Part shown: positions 24,011 to 34,831 of the stretch, in pieces
Position numbering within the stretch: the first letter of the stretch is position 1
Layout: every line of letters begins with the position of its first letter
NCBI GenBank assembly: GCA_022578605.1
Contig: MU394091.1
Location: 1-64,000 of the forward strand
Origin: Camillea tinctor
Lineage: Eukaryota > Ascomycota > Sordariomycetes > Xylariales > Xylariaceae
Length of the DNA: 64,000 bases
Direction: 5' to 3'
The notes under the pieces: generated by a model
Told to the model about the DNA's origin: nothing
Database searches by the model: none
The model's input: only the letters and a program-made list of their open reading frames with translations
Program-made: the position numbers and the translations under genes

Positions 24011-25349
24011 TTATGATTTCATGCATTCCGCATCGTTGGTGTAATTGATATAGTACTGTTTGGGGCACTTTACTTCATTGCACAATAGTTAGTCTTGGCG
24101 TTGAGGATGCCATCACGGATTTTTCTTCTACTATAAAGACCTCCCGCCTATCCATACGCCTTTTAAATTCCGGCCCCATGACGACATGATTCGATACAAA
24201 TTCTACAATCGACGTATTTTCCGCGTTTTACTCTTTCGATATATACAACCTTTTTTATTCTTGCAAGAACCCCTTTATCTCTCGATTCTGTTATCTTCAG
24301 CCGAGTCTAAGGATAGGAACGCTGTTCTTGATAGGAAAACTTCGCATTTCCCCCACGTCCTGAGGCACCAACAATAGGCTCAGCTACATGGATGTGGTTA
24401 TCTCCTCTAATTACTTGGCTTCAGCCTCCGGGATTCTATTACACCTTTCATTACACTTTTTTTTTTCTTCGCATTTTTTTATGTTGCATGAAGGAGCCGA
24501 GCGCTCCGGAAAGGGGGTTGATACCCAAATTTTCTTTCTCACCAAATTGTTGGGGTAGCAACTCATGAAGCATTTTGGGCTCATTTTCTGCCTATATTGA
24601 CTACTACTATTACAACTACTATATTAGAAGGACGGAGGGGGCGTTAGAGAGAGGTGGCCCGGAGAGACGATATAAACGAAGCTTGGCAAAGAGGAGAGAC
24701 GGTGAATAGGGTTTATGGAGTCACTGCTAAAAGAAACTCTGCTACAGAACCCACAGCGCGCGCGTGTGTGTATGTTTGGATTGTGTATTTGGTAATACAC
24801 GTGATTGCTGCTATGGATTGGGGAAGAAGGAGAGAACCCAATTTTAAAAAGGGGTTTCGGAAGAAAAGGGGGTGAAAAAGAAAAAGAAAAGAAAAAAGAA
24901 TAAGTGCATAGGGAAATTCATAGCTCCAAGTAGCTATTCTGCCACTAAGGAGGGGAAATCGCCAGCTTCGTACCTTTTTCTATATAGTGAAGCCTCAATC
25001 TTGAAAAAAAAAAACCCAAGAATACATGATCCTCTGTTTACCTTTGTCCTTTCCACTTTTCTTTTATTTATAGTTTGTTTTCCCTTCACGTGTAATAGTT
25101 GTCGTTCTTATGATAGTTGTTGATCATGGAAGATAGACAGGCACATAGGCATCACACATGGGGAAGCAGGCTTTTTCGGTAGGCATTGGTATAATTTCTT
25201 TTTGTCTTTTTTGATTCTTCTAGGCACTGCCTATATTCATATCTTGCCATGCTCAGAAGATCGGTTCCGTCCCGGCCACGCGAAAAACCCTGAATGCAAT
25301 ATGACGAAAAGCAACCGGCAGACCCCCCAAACACCCAGCCTCTTTCTCT
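24011..25349. other. Intergenic, no supported gene
   Basis: Lies between the PalI stop and the RPL21 stop (convergent genes). T-rich and A-rich tracts and a purine run (24840-24900) dominate. The frames present are 60-85 codons of low-complexity composition. Nothing supported. Confidence 0.5.
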
Positions 25350-26157
25350 CTAAATCGTCGTCTCGTACGCAATGGGTACCACCGTCTCGGGGAGGTTGTC
25401 CTTGGTGGACACTGTGGTGGCCTCACGGGGCAGAGTAGGCAGACGCTTGACCTGGACGGTCTTGCCCTCGGCCTTGGCGGCCTTCTTGAGCTCGGCGTTT
25501 CTCTTGACACGCTTGATGAAGTCTTCCCGGGATCGCGACAGGTTGATGTGCTCTAGGCGGACGTTGATGCGCTTCTCGATGTACCGGTGCTTCACCTTCT
25601 TGTAGATGATGATGCCGACGGCGCTCTTGGTGACGTTGTAGACGACACCGGTCTTGCCGTGGTAGACCTTGTGCGGCATACTGTAGTATAAATCAGCCCC
25701 GGTTTACTCCCTCTCCCTCCGAATAGATAATAAGAATAATAGTAATCGCATTCGCAATATTTTACGCATCGAATCGAATCGAATCGAATTGGGTCGGGTA
25801 GGGGGGTCGGGTAGGGGGGTCGGGTTGTGTAAATAATAGAAGACGGATTTGATTTTATTTTATTTTGGAAATCTTACCCCTTCTGAACAGCACCGTTCGC
25901 CTTGATATCAACGATGTCGCCAACCCTATCCAAATGTCAGATTTCCTCCATTTCGATAGGAGCATTCCCGGTTTGAGCGAGCTTACTTGTATTGCTGGAG
26001 GTAGGTAGATAGGCGGATCATACCCTTCTCCCGGAAGTTCCTGGAGAAGGCATACTATAGCGATGGGGCGCACGGTCAGTCATTCGATCGATCGAGGATA
26101 ATTTGGCAATATTTGACATACCCGAGTACCGGCGCGGAGACCTGCAGCGTGACCCAT
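25350..26157 (-). CDS. rpl21: 60S ribosomal protein L21 (eL21)
   Basis: Four exons: 26157-26122, 26054-25987, 25925-25878 and 25680-25350. The spliced CDS is 483 nt and encodes 160 residues, the usual eL21 length. The product starts [19 protein letters not shown], continues with the conserved [20 protein letters not shown] and [20 protein letters not shown] blocks, and ends with an Ile after a Thr pair. All three introns sit in the N-terminal third, typical for fungal ribosomal-protein genes. It is a structural component of the large subunit. It is divergently paired with RPS9, whose start is 430 bp away, so the two probably share a promoter. The third intron carries a G-rich repeat on the plus strand. 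Confidence 0.97.
25788..25826 (+). repeat. G-rich tandem repeat inside RPL21 intron 3
   Basis: Several GAATC repeats run into GGGTCGGGTAGGGGGG copies, giving at least five G-runs of three or more within about 35 bases on the plus strand, the template strand for RPL21. The pattern fits the G-quadruplex consensus. It lies within an intron, so coding is not affected. Confidence 0.75.
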
Positions 26158-26586
26158 TTTGACGGTGTTGTGGTGGTGTCTTGGGGAGGGTGTTGAGACG
26201 TGAGGTTGATATTTTGTCTAGATGGCGCTTTTCTGAGAAATTCGCTTGGGGGGAATTATTTTTTTAGTGCTTTGGGGTCCTTCTTTCACATTGTGTGCAA
26301 AAAAACTGACATCCGGCCGATATCCGGCAGACAGCTGTCAAGCAAAACCGTCCTACCCGTCCTACCAATTAAGCGAGTTTTACCTAAACCTTTTTAGGCT
26401 TAAACACCCCCACGTGCCCTACTGCACACAAACCCACCAAACTCTTTCTCTTCTTCTCTCATGCCCTTACTAACCTTTTTATTTTTTTTTATTTTTCTTT
26501 TCTCCCCTTCTTTCGATTGATCTCACCACCAACTGCACGACAACCTCAACTCTCGCCCTCATATCATTAATTGAGCCGCGACCATC
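26158..26586. promoter_or_regulatory. Bidirectional RPL21-RPS9 promoter region
   Basis: The 429 bp between the two divergent ribosomal-protein start codons must hold both core promoters. Visible elements: a CACGTG E-box at 26411-26416 (Cbf1/bHLH-type site), paired CCGGCCGATATCCGGC-like sequence near 26313-26329, and long C/T and T tracts (26440-26520) upstream of RPS9. Which factors bind is not shown by sequence. Confidence 0.6.
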
Positions 26587-27357
26587 ATGGCACCTTTGTC
26601 CTACTCCAAGACCGCAAAGGTCCCCCGTCGCCCCTTCGAGGCTGCCCGTCTGTCAGTAATCACCGGCCACTGAGCTAGAGCTTGCTTCTGCTTAAGTCGT
26701 ATGTGAACCGAAACCACTGACATGGCCGACTTAGTGACTCCGAGTTGAAGCTCGTTGGCGAGTACGGTCTCCGCAACAAGCGTGAGGTCTGGCGTGTCCA
26801 GCTTACTCTGTCCAAGATTCGTCGTGCTGCCCGGTAAGAACCGAACTGGAATACCTATAAATATACCCCCATATATAAAATATGATATATATACATAGTC
26901 ACGCAATCGATGCTAACGATTGGTGCTCTTCTCCTCACTTCACAGTCAACTTCTTACCCTCGACGAGAAGGACCCCAAGCGTCTCTTCGAAGGCAATGCC
27001 CTCATTCGCCGTCTGGTTCGTGTCGGTGTGCTCGACGAGTCCCGCATGAAGCTCGATTACGTCTTGGCCCTGAAGGTTGAAGATTTCTTGGAGCGCCGCC
27101 TGCAGACCTGTGTCTGGAAGCTCGGTCTTGCCAAGTCCATCCACCACGCCCGTGTCCTCATCCGCCAGCGTCACATCCGAGTCGGCAAGCAGATCGTCAA
27201 TGTTCCTTCTTTCATCGTCCGTCTCGACTCTCAGAAGCACATTGACTTCGCCCTGACCTCGCCCTACGGTGGTGGCCGCCCTGGCCGTGTCCGAAGAAAG
27301 AAGGCTAAGGCCGCCGAGAAGAAGGACGACGGCGAGGAGGAGGAGGAAGAGGAGTAG
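26587..27357 (+). CDS. rps9: 40S ribosomal protein S9 (uS4)
   Basis: Three exons: 26587-26651, 26735-26833 and 26946-27357. They encode 191 residues, the usual length for eukaryotic uS4. The product begins [20 protein letters not shown], joins across intron 1 to [20 protein letters not shown], and across intron 2 to [20 protein letters not shown]. The S4 RNA-binding domain ([20 protein letters not shown]) is intact and the tail is basic then acidic (poly-Glu). It is a primary rRNA-binding protein of the small subunit needed for 18S maturation and decoding fidelity. The gene is convergent with SLU7, 267 bp away. Confidence 0.97.
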
Positions 27358-27624
27358 ACGCATCATATAATTTTGATTGCGCGCGGATTACTTGGGGGTT
27401 AGGCAGGTAAACAAAAAAAATTATTCATCATACTTATGGGCTTGTGAACATCGGAATTAGGTCATAGCCCGCGGCGTTAGGCCAGGGGGAATCGGAACTC
27501 ATGATAAATTTCCAACAACCCGTATGATACACTTTGGGACGGCTTGATCGATTCCCTCAAAATGTATTTTGTCTCTAGGTGATTATTATTCCGTAGCCTA
27601 TGTCTATTATAGTATATGCCAGCA

Positions 27625-29073
27625 CTACCGGACTAATTCGTCGGTCCCTAAAAATTTGGCCATGGGGTCGTCTGCTGCTGTTCGCTTTCGCCGGTACGCA
27701 TCCAACTCGGCCTCTGAGACACCGCCCATCATCTCTTCCACTGTGCGCTTCTTGGCTGCTGGCTTTGCCGCCTCCGTCTCCTCTGCTTTATTACCCGCCT
27801 CTTCCTCCGCTGGGGGCTCCTCCTCCTCCACGAGGTCGACGCCCATCCGTTTCCTCTCCGCCTCTTCCCAAGCCTTCTTACCATCCTCTCCGGTGCAGTA
27901 GCTGTTCTTGATGAAGGAGTGACAACACGCGTAGCCCCACTTGAAGTTGGACCACCAGCTGCCCCATACAGACGAGTGGTTGTTGGTAAAGACGTCCTCG
28001 GCGTATTTAGATTTGGCGACGGTCGCGGGAGCACCCTTGATCAGGCCGATCTCGTCGTACTCGACGAACTGCTCCGACTCGGTGACGGCGAGGTCGCGCA
28101 GGGCGGCGGGCATGGTGTGCTCCTCGCCGCCGTACTTGTCGAGCAGGGCCCGGCGCTGGGCGGCGCGGCGCTGCTCGGCCTCCTCGCGCTCCTTCTTGCG
28201 GTAGAACTCGCCGGCGGTGGGGTTCGCCTGCATGTGCTGGCTCGTGTCGCCGGTGCGCTCCTGCTTCTCCCAGGCGTAGGTCTGGGCCCGCTCGAACTCG
28301 GCGGCGTCGCCCGAGGCGCGCAGGAACCCTTCCTCGGCGAAGAGCTGCGCCGCCTTGTCCGCCGTCGCGCCCGCGTCCACCATCGTCCGCGTCTTGGGGT
28401 CGTACTTGGCCGACTCGAGGTCCAGGTTCAGCAGGTACTTGGCCGTGTCCTCGCGGATGCGCAGCTGCCGCGTCGCCGTGCTCTGGTGCCGCCCCATGTC
28501 CGACTCCTCCGCGTACTTCTCCCCCGCATCCTTGCCGTCCGCGCCTTCACCCTCGCCCTCGCCTTCGCCCTCGCCGTTGGTACCGTCGCCGTTGCCGTGG
28601 CCGGCTGCCTGGCTCCGTAGCTCCTCCATCTGGTTGTAGCGCTCGACCGTGTGGCGGTACTCGCGGGGGTCGTAGCCGTTCCACCGGTCGCGCTTCGCGT
28701 CCCACCCCAGCTTCACGTCCTGCACCACCTCGTCGGCCTGGATGTCCTTGCCGGTCCAGCGGGCCCCCTTGGCGCGCGGACGGCTCAGGCACTCCTTCGT
28801 CTTGTGAGTCATGGCGCCGCAGTTCTCGCAGGCGCCCTTGCGGTACTTGGTCGCGGCCGGCCCTAGCTTCTTGCCCCGGTCGTACCACTTCGACTGGTCA
28901 TCTTTGGACTTCTGCAGACGCTGATGTTCGAGGTAGTCAGATTGGTCGCCCTCCTCGCCCGCGTAGAAGGGCCGCTTGCTGATGAAGGACGGGATGTAGA
29001 TGTTCTCTTCCTTTGAGGCTGCCGAGGCCTTGGAGTTGTTCCTCCTCGAAGGAGGCGGTGGTGGCGGTGGCAT
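27625..29073 (-). CDS. slu7: Pre-mRNA splicing factor SLU7
   Basis: Single exon of 482 codons. A Pro-rich start ([11 protein letters not shown]) is followed by the conserved [17 protein letters not shown] region, then a CCHC zinc knuckle [14 protein letters not shown] at about residues 82-95, and the SLU7 core with [15 protein letters not shown] and later [19 protein letters not shown] Gly-Glu repeat (about residues 168-178) and a Glu/Lys-rich tail are low complexity. SLU7 acts in the second catalytic step of splicing and in 3' splice-site choice. The coding sequence is markedly GC-rich between about 28080 and 28880, unlike its surroundings. It is divergent from REV3. Confidence 0.95.
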   Translation of the reverse strand: MPPPPPPPSRRNNSKASAASKEENIYIPSFISKRPFYAGEEGDQSDYLEHQRLQKSKDDQSKWYDRGKKLGPAATKYRKGACENCGAMTHKTKECLSRPRAKGARWTGKDIQADEVVQDVKLGWDAKRDRWNGYDPREYRHTVERYNQMEELRSQAAGHGNGDGTNGEGEGEGEGEGADGKDAGEKYAEESDMGRHQSTATRQLRIREDTAKYLLNLDLESAKYDPKTRTMVDAGATADKAAQLFAEEGFLRASGDAAEFERAQTYAWEKQERTGDTSQHMQANPTAGEFYRKKEREEAEQRRAAQRRALLDKYGGEEHTMPAALRDLAVTESEQFVEYDEIGLIKGAPATVAKSKYAEDVFTNNHSSVWGSWWSNFKWGYACCHSFIKNSYCTGEDGKKAWEEAERKRMGVDLVEEEEPPAEEEAGNKAEETEAAKPAAKKRTVEEMMGGVSEAELDAYRRKRTAADDPMAKFLGTDELVR

Positions 29074-29710
29074 GATTATTCTATATTTTCAAGACTCAGA
29101 TGGTTCTTCTTTCTCGGTGGATTATAAATGTCGATACATTCGGATCGTTTGGTGTCTTTCAGAGTTGCTGCTGGCTTCTGGTAAGATTTGTATCAAGTAG
29201 TGAAATGTCCCGAATTGGAAGATTCCATCAAGTGGAACCTTGGGAAGTTATAAAAGCTGTTGTGGCTGATGTACATATTAAATAAAATGTGGCTGGTGTA
29301 TTTCTTCTGTTGGATAAGATACATTAGTACTTGGGTATGTACATACATAGTACCTAGGTACATACCTGGATACCACCTGACTGCGCGCATCCTCGCGTCA
29401 TAAGATAGCGGTTTTAGGCTAAAAGAGTCCTTATCTAAGTACATAAGTGGTACCCAGTTATTCCATTACCATCAACTTAACGCGTCTTGCGCCCGCCTTT
29501 GACGATGGCCGCGTCTTTTTTTTTTCTTTTTTGTTTTTGTTAGGACACGATCAAAGACATAGTTGATTCATTTCTTGCTTGTGTTTTTAAATTCCCTTTG
29601 CTTTCTCTTACATTTTCTCCTAAGATGATCGATCGGCTGATCCACTGATCAATGTCAATTGCTTCCTTCTCCTTTTCTCCTTATATCTATCCTAGGATGT
29701 ATAAGTCGAC
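29074..29710. promoter_or_regulatory. Intergenic between divergent SLU7 and REV3
   Basis: 637 bp that must hold both promoters. It contains TACCTAGGTACATACC-type low-complexity motifs near 29338-29366 and a T-rich tract near 29515-29540. No gene seen. Confidence 0.5.
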
Positions 29711-29735
29711 ATGGATGTCTTCCGCGTGCGGTTGA
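29697..29735 (+). other. Upstream ORF overlapping the REV3 start codon
   Basis: An ATG 14 bases before the REV3 start opens an out-of-frame reading frame of 12 codons that runs past the REV3 ATG and stops at TGA 29733-29735. If the mRNA starts upstream of 29697, ribosomes using it would miss the REV3 start. Whether it is transcribed is unknown. Confidence 0.5.
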
Positions 29736-32700
29736 ACTGCATAGACCACTATCAGGCAACGCCCACGATATATGACCCCCAACTACGCAAGGATGTCCAA
29801 CTGTCACAGCTGCACAAGGAACCCAGAGTACCGGTCATTAGGATATTCGGGTCGACCGAGACTGGCCAGAAAGTCTGTGCTCACATACACGGCGCATTCC
29901 CCTACCTCTATATTGAATATACCGGCAGCTTGGCTCCTGTTGATGTTGGTGCTTATATCTATCGGCTTCATCTCTCCATTGACCATGCCTTGGCTGTGAG
30001 CTATCGCCGTAATGTTTCCGATGGCAAGAGTAAATATGTGGCGAGGATCACCCTCGCCAAGGGCATTCCGTTTTACGGGTTCCATGTCGGGTATCGCTTC
30101 TACCTCAAGATTTACATGCTCAACCCCCTGGTCATGACGCGTCTGGCCGAGCTTCTCCTGCAGGGTGTGATAATGAAACAGAAATTTCAGCCCTACGAGG
30201 CCCATTTACAGTATCTCCTACAGTTTATGACCGACTATAATCTTTATGGGTGTGGTTATGTCGATACCCAAAGGGTATCCTTTAGAGCCCCGGTACCCCA
30301 GCATGTAGAAGATGACGAGTCACCTCACTTGTGGCATAGCCAATCGGTGTCGAGGACCATGATCACGGACGACCCAAACCTTCCCCGCATGAGCCACTGC
30401 TCTATCGAGGTTGACATTTGCGTCCAGGATATTCTAAACCGACAGGAGATCCGAGAAAGACGACTTCATCATGACTTCATTGAGAGACTGTATCCAATGC
30501 CCCCGAACCTCAAGCTTGTACATAGCATGGCTGGGCTATGGAAAGATGAAACCAGACGTCGGAAAAGAAGGATGTCAAATCCAGCACCTGGAAGTAGCCC
30601 CTTTCCCCCAGAAGTCTTAGTGTCAATGTCCGCCGATCCACGCAATTCCCAGGTCCCTGGCTGGATTCACGAGGAAGAATACAGAGACCAGGTTCGGGAG
30701 CTTATACGGCAGGAGTACGAGGAGAGTGACAATAAGGAGGTGGCATTCAACACATTTGTACAAGATACCCCATTCGAATCGACTATCAACACTTTGTTGC
30801 AATCTGTCGAGGATCTATACCCGGATAACCTAATGGTTGCATTAGGCATGGCGAGTCCGCCCCTTGATGGTGAAAACGATCCGAGTAGTAGTATTGTGGT
30901 GGATGAAGGCCGTATCTCTAGTATCAAACTAGATGGGGATGATCCTTATCCCGACGATTCCGACGTGGATGTGGTGCGTGATGAGGAAGCGGACAAGAAG
31001 GTAGCTGCTTCTTATAGTAAGCATTCCCGTAAGGGTGGCTCGATAGAGGCAAGAAATTTGCTTAATGGCGCCATTCAAGAGGTAAGAAATGACGAGGGTA
31101 GACCTTCTCCCGAGTTAGGGGGTCAGAGCAATAGCACAACTAAACGAGATTCTCCGGAAACACTCCCTACTGGTGTATTCGTTAGTTATATGCGCACGGG
31201 CAACCGGCCGCAAATCCCGGTACCTAAATTCCTAATAGATGCTGCGAAAGAACATGGTTTAATCAGTAAAGTCCCTCAAGAGGTGCCTACTCATCATCCG
31301 ACTGGAGTGTCCCTAAAACGCACATCACCGCCAAGCATAGACGACAAAGAGCCGAAGCGTCCCCGTGTAAGCTTTGCCCCGAGTACGACTCCCTACCCAG
31401 TAAACGGGGTTGAGAGCGCAAGCTCCAGAGGAGCGTCTGATCTCAATACTTCATCAAAGTTGTCGTCCCAGGAAAATAAATCGAAATCCAAGATTGCCTC
31501 TAGCAAGCGCACTCAAAACCAGCGACTCAAGTTTCCTGTCGTCAAAGATCCTAACGATCCGAGTACCAAACTACGATTAAGTCAGACGAGTTCCCAGCAA
31601 AGTGAGGATGCACCACCGAAAAAACATGTTTCTTTCGACCCCTGGACTTCCACAGAAGAATCTGCTACCAGCACAAATTCGCAGGCGTCTAAGAGAGAAT
31701 CTGTTAGTCCTCTTATAAGTACCATCAAAGATGAGGATGACAACATAGGAGGAGCCCTCGATATCGGGTGTAATCCTCGACCCCATGCGCAATTTTACAC
31801 TTTCGGACAATGTCCACCATCTCCAGAGGAAGTTTTGACGAGCATGCAACATCATGATCGCCCTGATGCCATATACCAAGATACATTCTATAGTAACGAT
31901 AAGGATGTGCCTTCGCGAGTCCGTGAATATGCTGGTCAAGAATTCCGTCTTAAGGGCAATACCATCCCTTTCCTCCCGGAATTTGACCCAACAGCAGAGT
32001 CTACGGCCAGTTATGGGCTCAAATCGGAAGCACTTGTCGGTAACCAACAAGACGAGCAGTCGTACAAAAGACAACGGCGTGATTGTTCATTGCGAAGTTG
32101 GGAGATTGCGGAACCTCCCCCAAGTTTTGATGATGTACAGACATGGTGGACACAGGTCCAGGCTGCGGAAAAGAAGTCACCAGAACCTGCCCTTAAGATA
32201 CACGACCCTGAACTAAGACCATACATGTCCCAGATCGAGGGTTCGACTCCTAGAAATAGGCACGGATTTAAATACTCACAGAAGAAGCAGTCAACTAGTG
32301 TGCAACATGAAGCGCAGTACATGAGCACGATGGGTTTAGAGATACACGTCAATACCCGGGGGAAGCTCGTCCCAAATCCAGAAGAAGATGAGGTTCAATG
32401 CATATTCTGGTGTTCCAAGTCGGACGAAGCATCCATGGCCATCCAGGCCGGCATCATTGTACTTTCCGAAGACGGGCTTCTAACTCAAGCAATGAAGAGA
32501 GGAACCTCCGCCGAGATCATCGAGGAGTCTTCCGAGCTTGATGTAATGGTCCGTATGGTCGAGATTGTTCGAACATATGACCCTGACATTCTCACAGGGT
32601 ACGAGGTTCATGGGAGCTCATGGGGTTATTTGATCGAACGTGCACGATTAAAGTACGACTATAACCTCTGTGACGAGTTCTCGCGGATGAAAAGCCAATC

Positions 32701-34831
32701 CTATGGTCGCTTCGGAAAGGAAGCCGACCGATGGGGCTTCAACACTACATCGACCATCCGAGTTACAGGAAGGCATATGATCAACATCTGGAGAGCTATG
32801 AGAGGAGAGCTCAACCTGACCCAGTACACAATGGAAAACGTCGTTTGGCACCTACTCCACCGTCGTATCCCACACTACCCTTGGTATACCTTGACAGAGT
32901 GGTACATGGGTGGGAAGCATCGTGATCTCATCAAACTCCTTCGGTATTACCTGCGCAGAACAAAACTCGACATCGAGATACTGGAGGCCAATGAATTAAT
33001 CCCACGAACCAGTGAGCAAGCACGACTTTTGGGTGTTGATTTCTTTTCGGTGTTCTCTCGTGGTTCTCAATTCAAGGTCGAGTCGATTATGTTTCGAATT
33101 GCTAAGCCAGAAAATCTCATCCTTGTTTCTCCCGATAGGAAGCAGGTTGGGAGTCAAAACGCACTCGAATGTCTTCCACTTGTGATGGAGCCGCAGAGCG
33201 CGTTCTATAACAGTCCACTTGTCGTTCTTGACTTTCAAAGTCTTTATCCTAGTATCATGATCGCCTACAACTACTGTTATTCGACCTTTCTCGGTCGTAT
33301 TGTCAACTGGAGAGGCACGAACAAAATGGGATTCACTGAATACCGACGCCAGACTAGACTCCTAGAGCTACTTAAAGACCATATTAATATTTCCCCTAAC
33401 GGCATGATGTACTGCAAGACAGAAATCAGAAAGTCGCTATTAGCAAAGATGCTGACGGAAATACTGGAAACTCGAGTTATGGTGAAGAGCGGCATGAAGC
33501 AGGATAAGGATGACAAGACTTTGCAACAGCTTCTAAATAACAGACAACTTGCACTGAAACTATTAGCGAACGTCACTTACGGATATACCTCGGCTTCGTT
33601 TTCTGGTCGTATGCCTTGTTCAGAAATCGGGGACAGCATTGTACAAACCGGACGGGAGACCCTTGAGAGGGCCATCGCCTTCATTCATTCGGTGGATGAA
33701 TGGAAGGCAGATGTTGTCTACGGGGATACCGACAGCTTATTCATTTATTTGCCCGGTAGAACTCGAGAACAAGCGTTTGATATTGGCAACGAGATTGCCA
33801 AAAGGGTTACGGATATGAACCCGCGGCCAGTCAAGCTCAAATTCGAGAAAGTGTACCATCCCTGTGTATTGCTTGCCAAAAAGCGTTACGTGGGTTACAA
33901 GTACGAAAGCAAGGACCAAATCAAACCTGACTTTGATGCCAAGGGTATTGAAACGGTCAGAAGGGATGGGACACCTGCTGAACAGATGATCGAGGAGAAG
34001 GCATTAAAAATCTTGTTTGAGACAGCAGATCTCAGCCAAGTAAAAGCCTACTTCCAGAAACAATGCGACAAGATCATGCGCGGAGCGGTGTCCGTTCAAG
34101 ACTTTTGCTACGCCAGGGAAGTCAAATTAGGGGCATATAGTGGTAAAGGACCTCTGCCACCAGGGGCCCTCATAAGTACGAAGAGAATGCTCGAAGACGC
34201 TCGAGCGGAGCCCCAATACGGCGAGCGGGTGCCCTATGTCGTTGTCAGCGGGGCTCCGGGAGCCCGTCTCATCGACCGATGCGTGGCACCGGAGGAGCTG
34301 CTCAGCAACGCGCACCTGCAGCTAGACGCGGAGTACTACATCTCCAAGAACCTAATCCCACCGCTAGAGCGGATCTTCAATCTCGTAGGGGCCAATATCC
34401 GGCAGTGGTATGACGAGATGCCCAAGGTGCAGCGCCTCTACCGGGGCGACCCGGCGCACGGGAACGCACTGGCCAAGAAGACGCTCGAATCATACATGAA
34501 GGCGGCGTCATGCCTCATTTGCAACGCAAAGACCAAAAAGAACGAAGGCACTATGTGCGCAAGATGTAGGGCGAATGCCCCTACGTCGCTGCTAAAGCTC
34601 CAGAGCCAGCTTGCGGCGGAGGAGAGGAAGCTGCTCGACGTAACAAAGATATGCCAGAGCTGCGCGGGGCTGGCACCTCTCGATGCCGTGCCGTGCGATA
34701 GCAAAGACTGTCCCGTGTTCTATACACGCATGAAACAGACGGCTCGATATCGAGCAGAGAAGAGTGTCGCGGAGCCGGCTATTAAGCAAATCTTGGATGG
34801 ATCGGTTGGGACAAAAGAGCTGCAATGGTAG
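29711..34831 (+). CDS. rev3: DNA polymerase zeta catalytic subunit REV3
   Basis: A single exon of 1706 codons. The N-terminal family-B region begins MDVFRVRLNCIDHYQ and includes FPYLYIEY. A long variable, Ser/Pro/charged middle spans about residues 290-850. The inactive exonuclease-like region precedes the polymerase core: DFQSLYPSIMIAYN (motif A) at about residue 1174, a KLLANVTYGYTSASFSGRMP block (motif B), and YGDTDSLF (motif C) at about residue 1336. Two C-terminal cysteine clusters are intact: CLICN...CARC near 1600 and CQSC...C...C near 1648, the latter being the expected Fe-S site that binds accessory subunits. The protein extends primers past DNA lesions and drives most induced mutagenesis. 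Length and motifs are normal for fungal Rev3. A short uORF overlaps its start. Confidence 0.97.
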   Translation: MDVFRVRLNCIDHYQATPTIYDPQLRKDVQLSQLHKEPRVPVIRIFGSTETGQKVCAHIHGAFPYLYIEYTGSLAPVDVGAYIYRLHLSIDHALAVSYRRNVSDGKSKYVARITLAKGIPFYGFHVGYRFYLKIYMLNPLVMTRLAELLLQGVIMKQKFQPYEAHLQYLLQFMTDYNLYGCGYVDTQRVSFRAPVPQHVEDDESPHLWHSQSVSRTMITDDPNLPRMSHCSIEVDICVQDILNRQEIRERRLHHDFIERLYPMPPNLKLVHSMAGLWKDETRRRKRRMSNPAPGSSPFPPEVLVSMSADPRNSQVPGWIHEEEYRDQVRELIRQEYEESDNKEVAFNTFVQDTPFESTINTLLQSVEDLYPDNLMVALGMASPPLDGENDPSSSIVVDEGRISSIKLDGDDPYPDDSDVDVVRDEEADKKVAASYSKHSRKGGSIEARNLLNGAIQEVRNDEGRPSPELGGQSNSTTKRDSPETLPTGVFVSYMRTGNRPQIPVPKFLIDAAKEHGLISKVPQEVPTHHPTGVSLKRTSPPSIDDKEPKRPRVSFAPSTTPYPVNGVESASSRGASDLNTSSKLSSQENKSKSKIASSKRTQNQRLKFPVVKDPNDPSTKLRLSQTSSQQSEDAPPKKHVSFDPWTSTEESATSTNSQASKRESVSPLISTIKDEDDNIGGALDIGCNPRPHAQFYTFGQCPPSPEEVLTSMQHHDRPDAIYQDTFYSNDKDVPSRVREYAGQEFRLKGNTIPFLPEFDPTAESTASYGLKSEALVGNQQDEQSYKRQRRDCSLRSWEIAEPPPSFDDVQTWWTQVQAAEKKSPEPALKIHDPELRPYMSQIEGSTPRNRHGFKYSQKKQSTSVQHEAQYMSTMGLEIHVNTRGKLVPNPEEDEVQCIFWCSKSDEASMAIQAGIIVLSEDGLLTQAMKRGTSAEIIEESSELDVMVRMVEIVRTYDPDILTGYEVHGSSWGYLIERARLKYDYNLCDEFSRMKSQSYGRFGKEADRWGFNTTSTIRVTGRHMINIWRAMRGELNLTQYTMENVVWHLLHRRIPHYPWYTLTEWYMGGKHRDLIKLLRYYLRRTKLDIEILEANELIPRTSEQARLLGVDFFSVFSRGSQFKVESIMFRIAKPENLILVSPDRKQVGSQNALECLPLVMEPQSAFYNSPLVVLDFQSLYPSIMIAYNYCYSTFLGRIVNWRGTNKMGFTEYRRQTRLLELLKDHINISPNGMMYCKTEIRKSLLAKMLTEILETRVMVKSGMKQDKDDKTLQQLLNNRQLALKLLANVTYGYTSASFSGRMPCSEIGDSIVQTGRETLERAIAFIHSVDEWKADVVYGDTDSLFIYLPGRTREQAFDIGNEIAKRVTDMNPRPVKLKFEKVYHPCVLLAKKRYVGYKYESKDQIKPDFDAKGIETVRRDGTPAEQMIEEKALKILFETADLSQVKAYFQKQCDKIMRGAVSVQDFCYAREVKLGAYSGKGPLPPGALISTKRMLEDARAEPQYGERVPYVVVSGAPGARLIDRCVAPEELLSNAHLQLDAEYYISKNLIPPLERIFNLVGANIRQWYDEMPKVQRLYRGDPAHGNALAKKTLESYMKAASCLICNAKTKKNEGTMCARCRANAPTSLLKLQSQLAAEERKLLDVTKICQSCAGLAPLDAVPCDSKDCPVFYTRMKQTARYRAEKSVAEPAIKQILDGSVGTKELQW

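Noticed and set aside
27919..28866. Long plus-strand frames (up to 233 codons)
   Set aside because: They lie antisense to SLU7 in its GC-rich part, where stop codons are rare; SLU7 has clear domains.
32237..32255. B-box-like GGTTCGACTCC
   Set aside because: It is inside the REV3 coding frame and has no tRNA fold around it.
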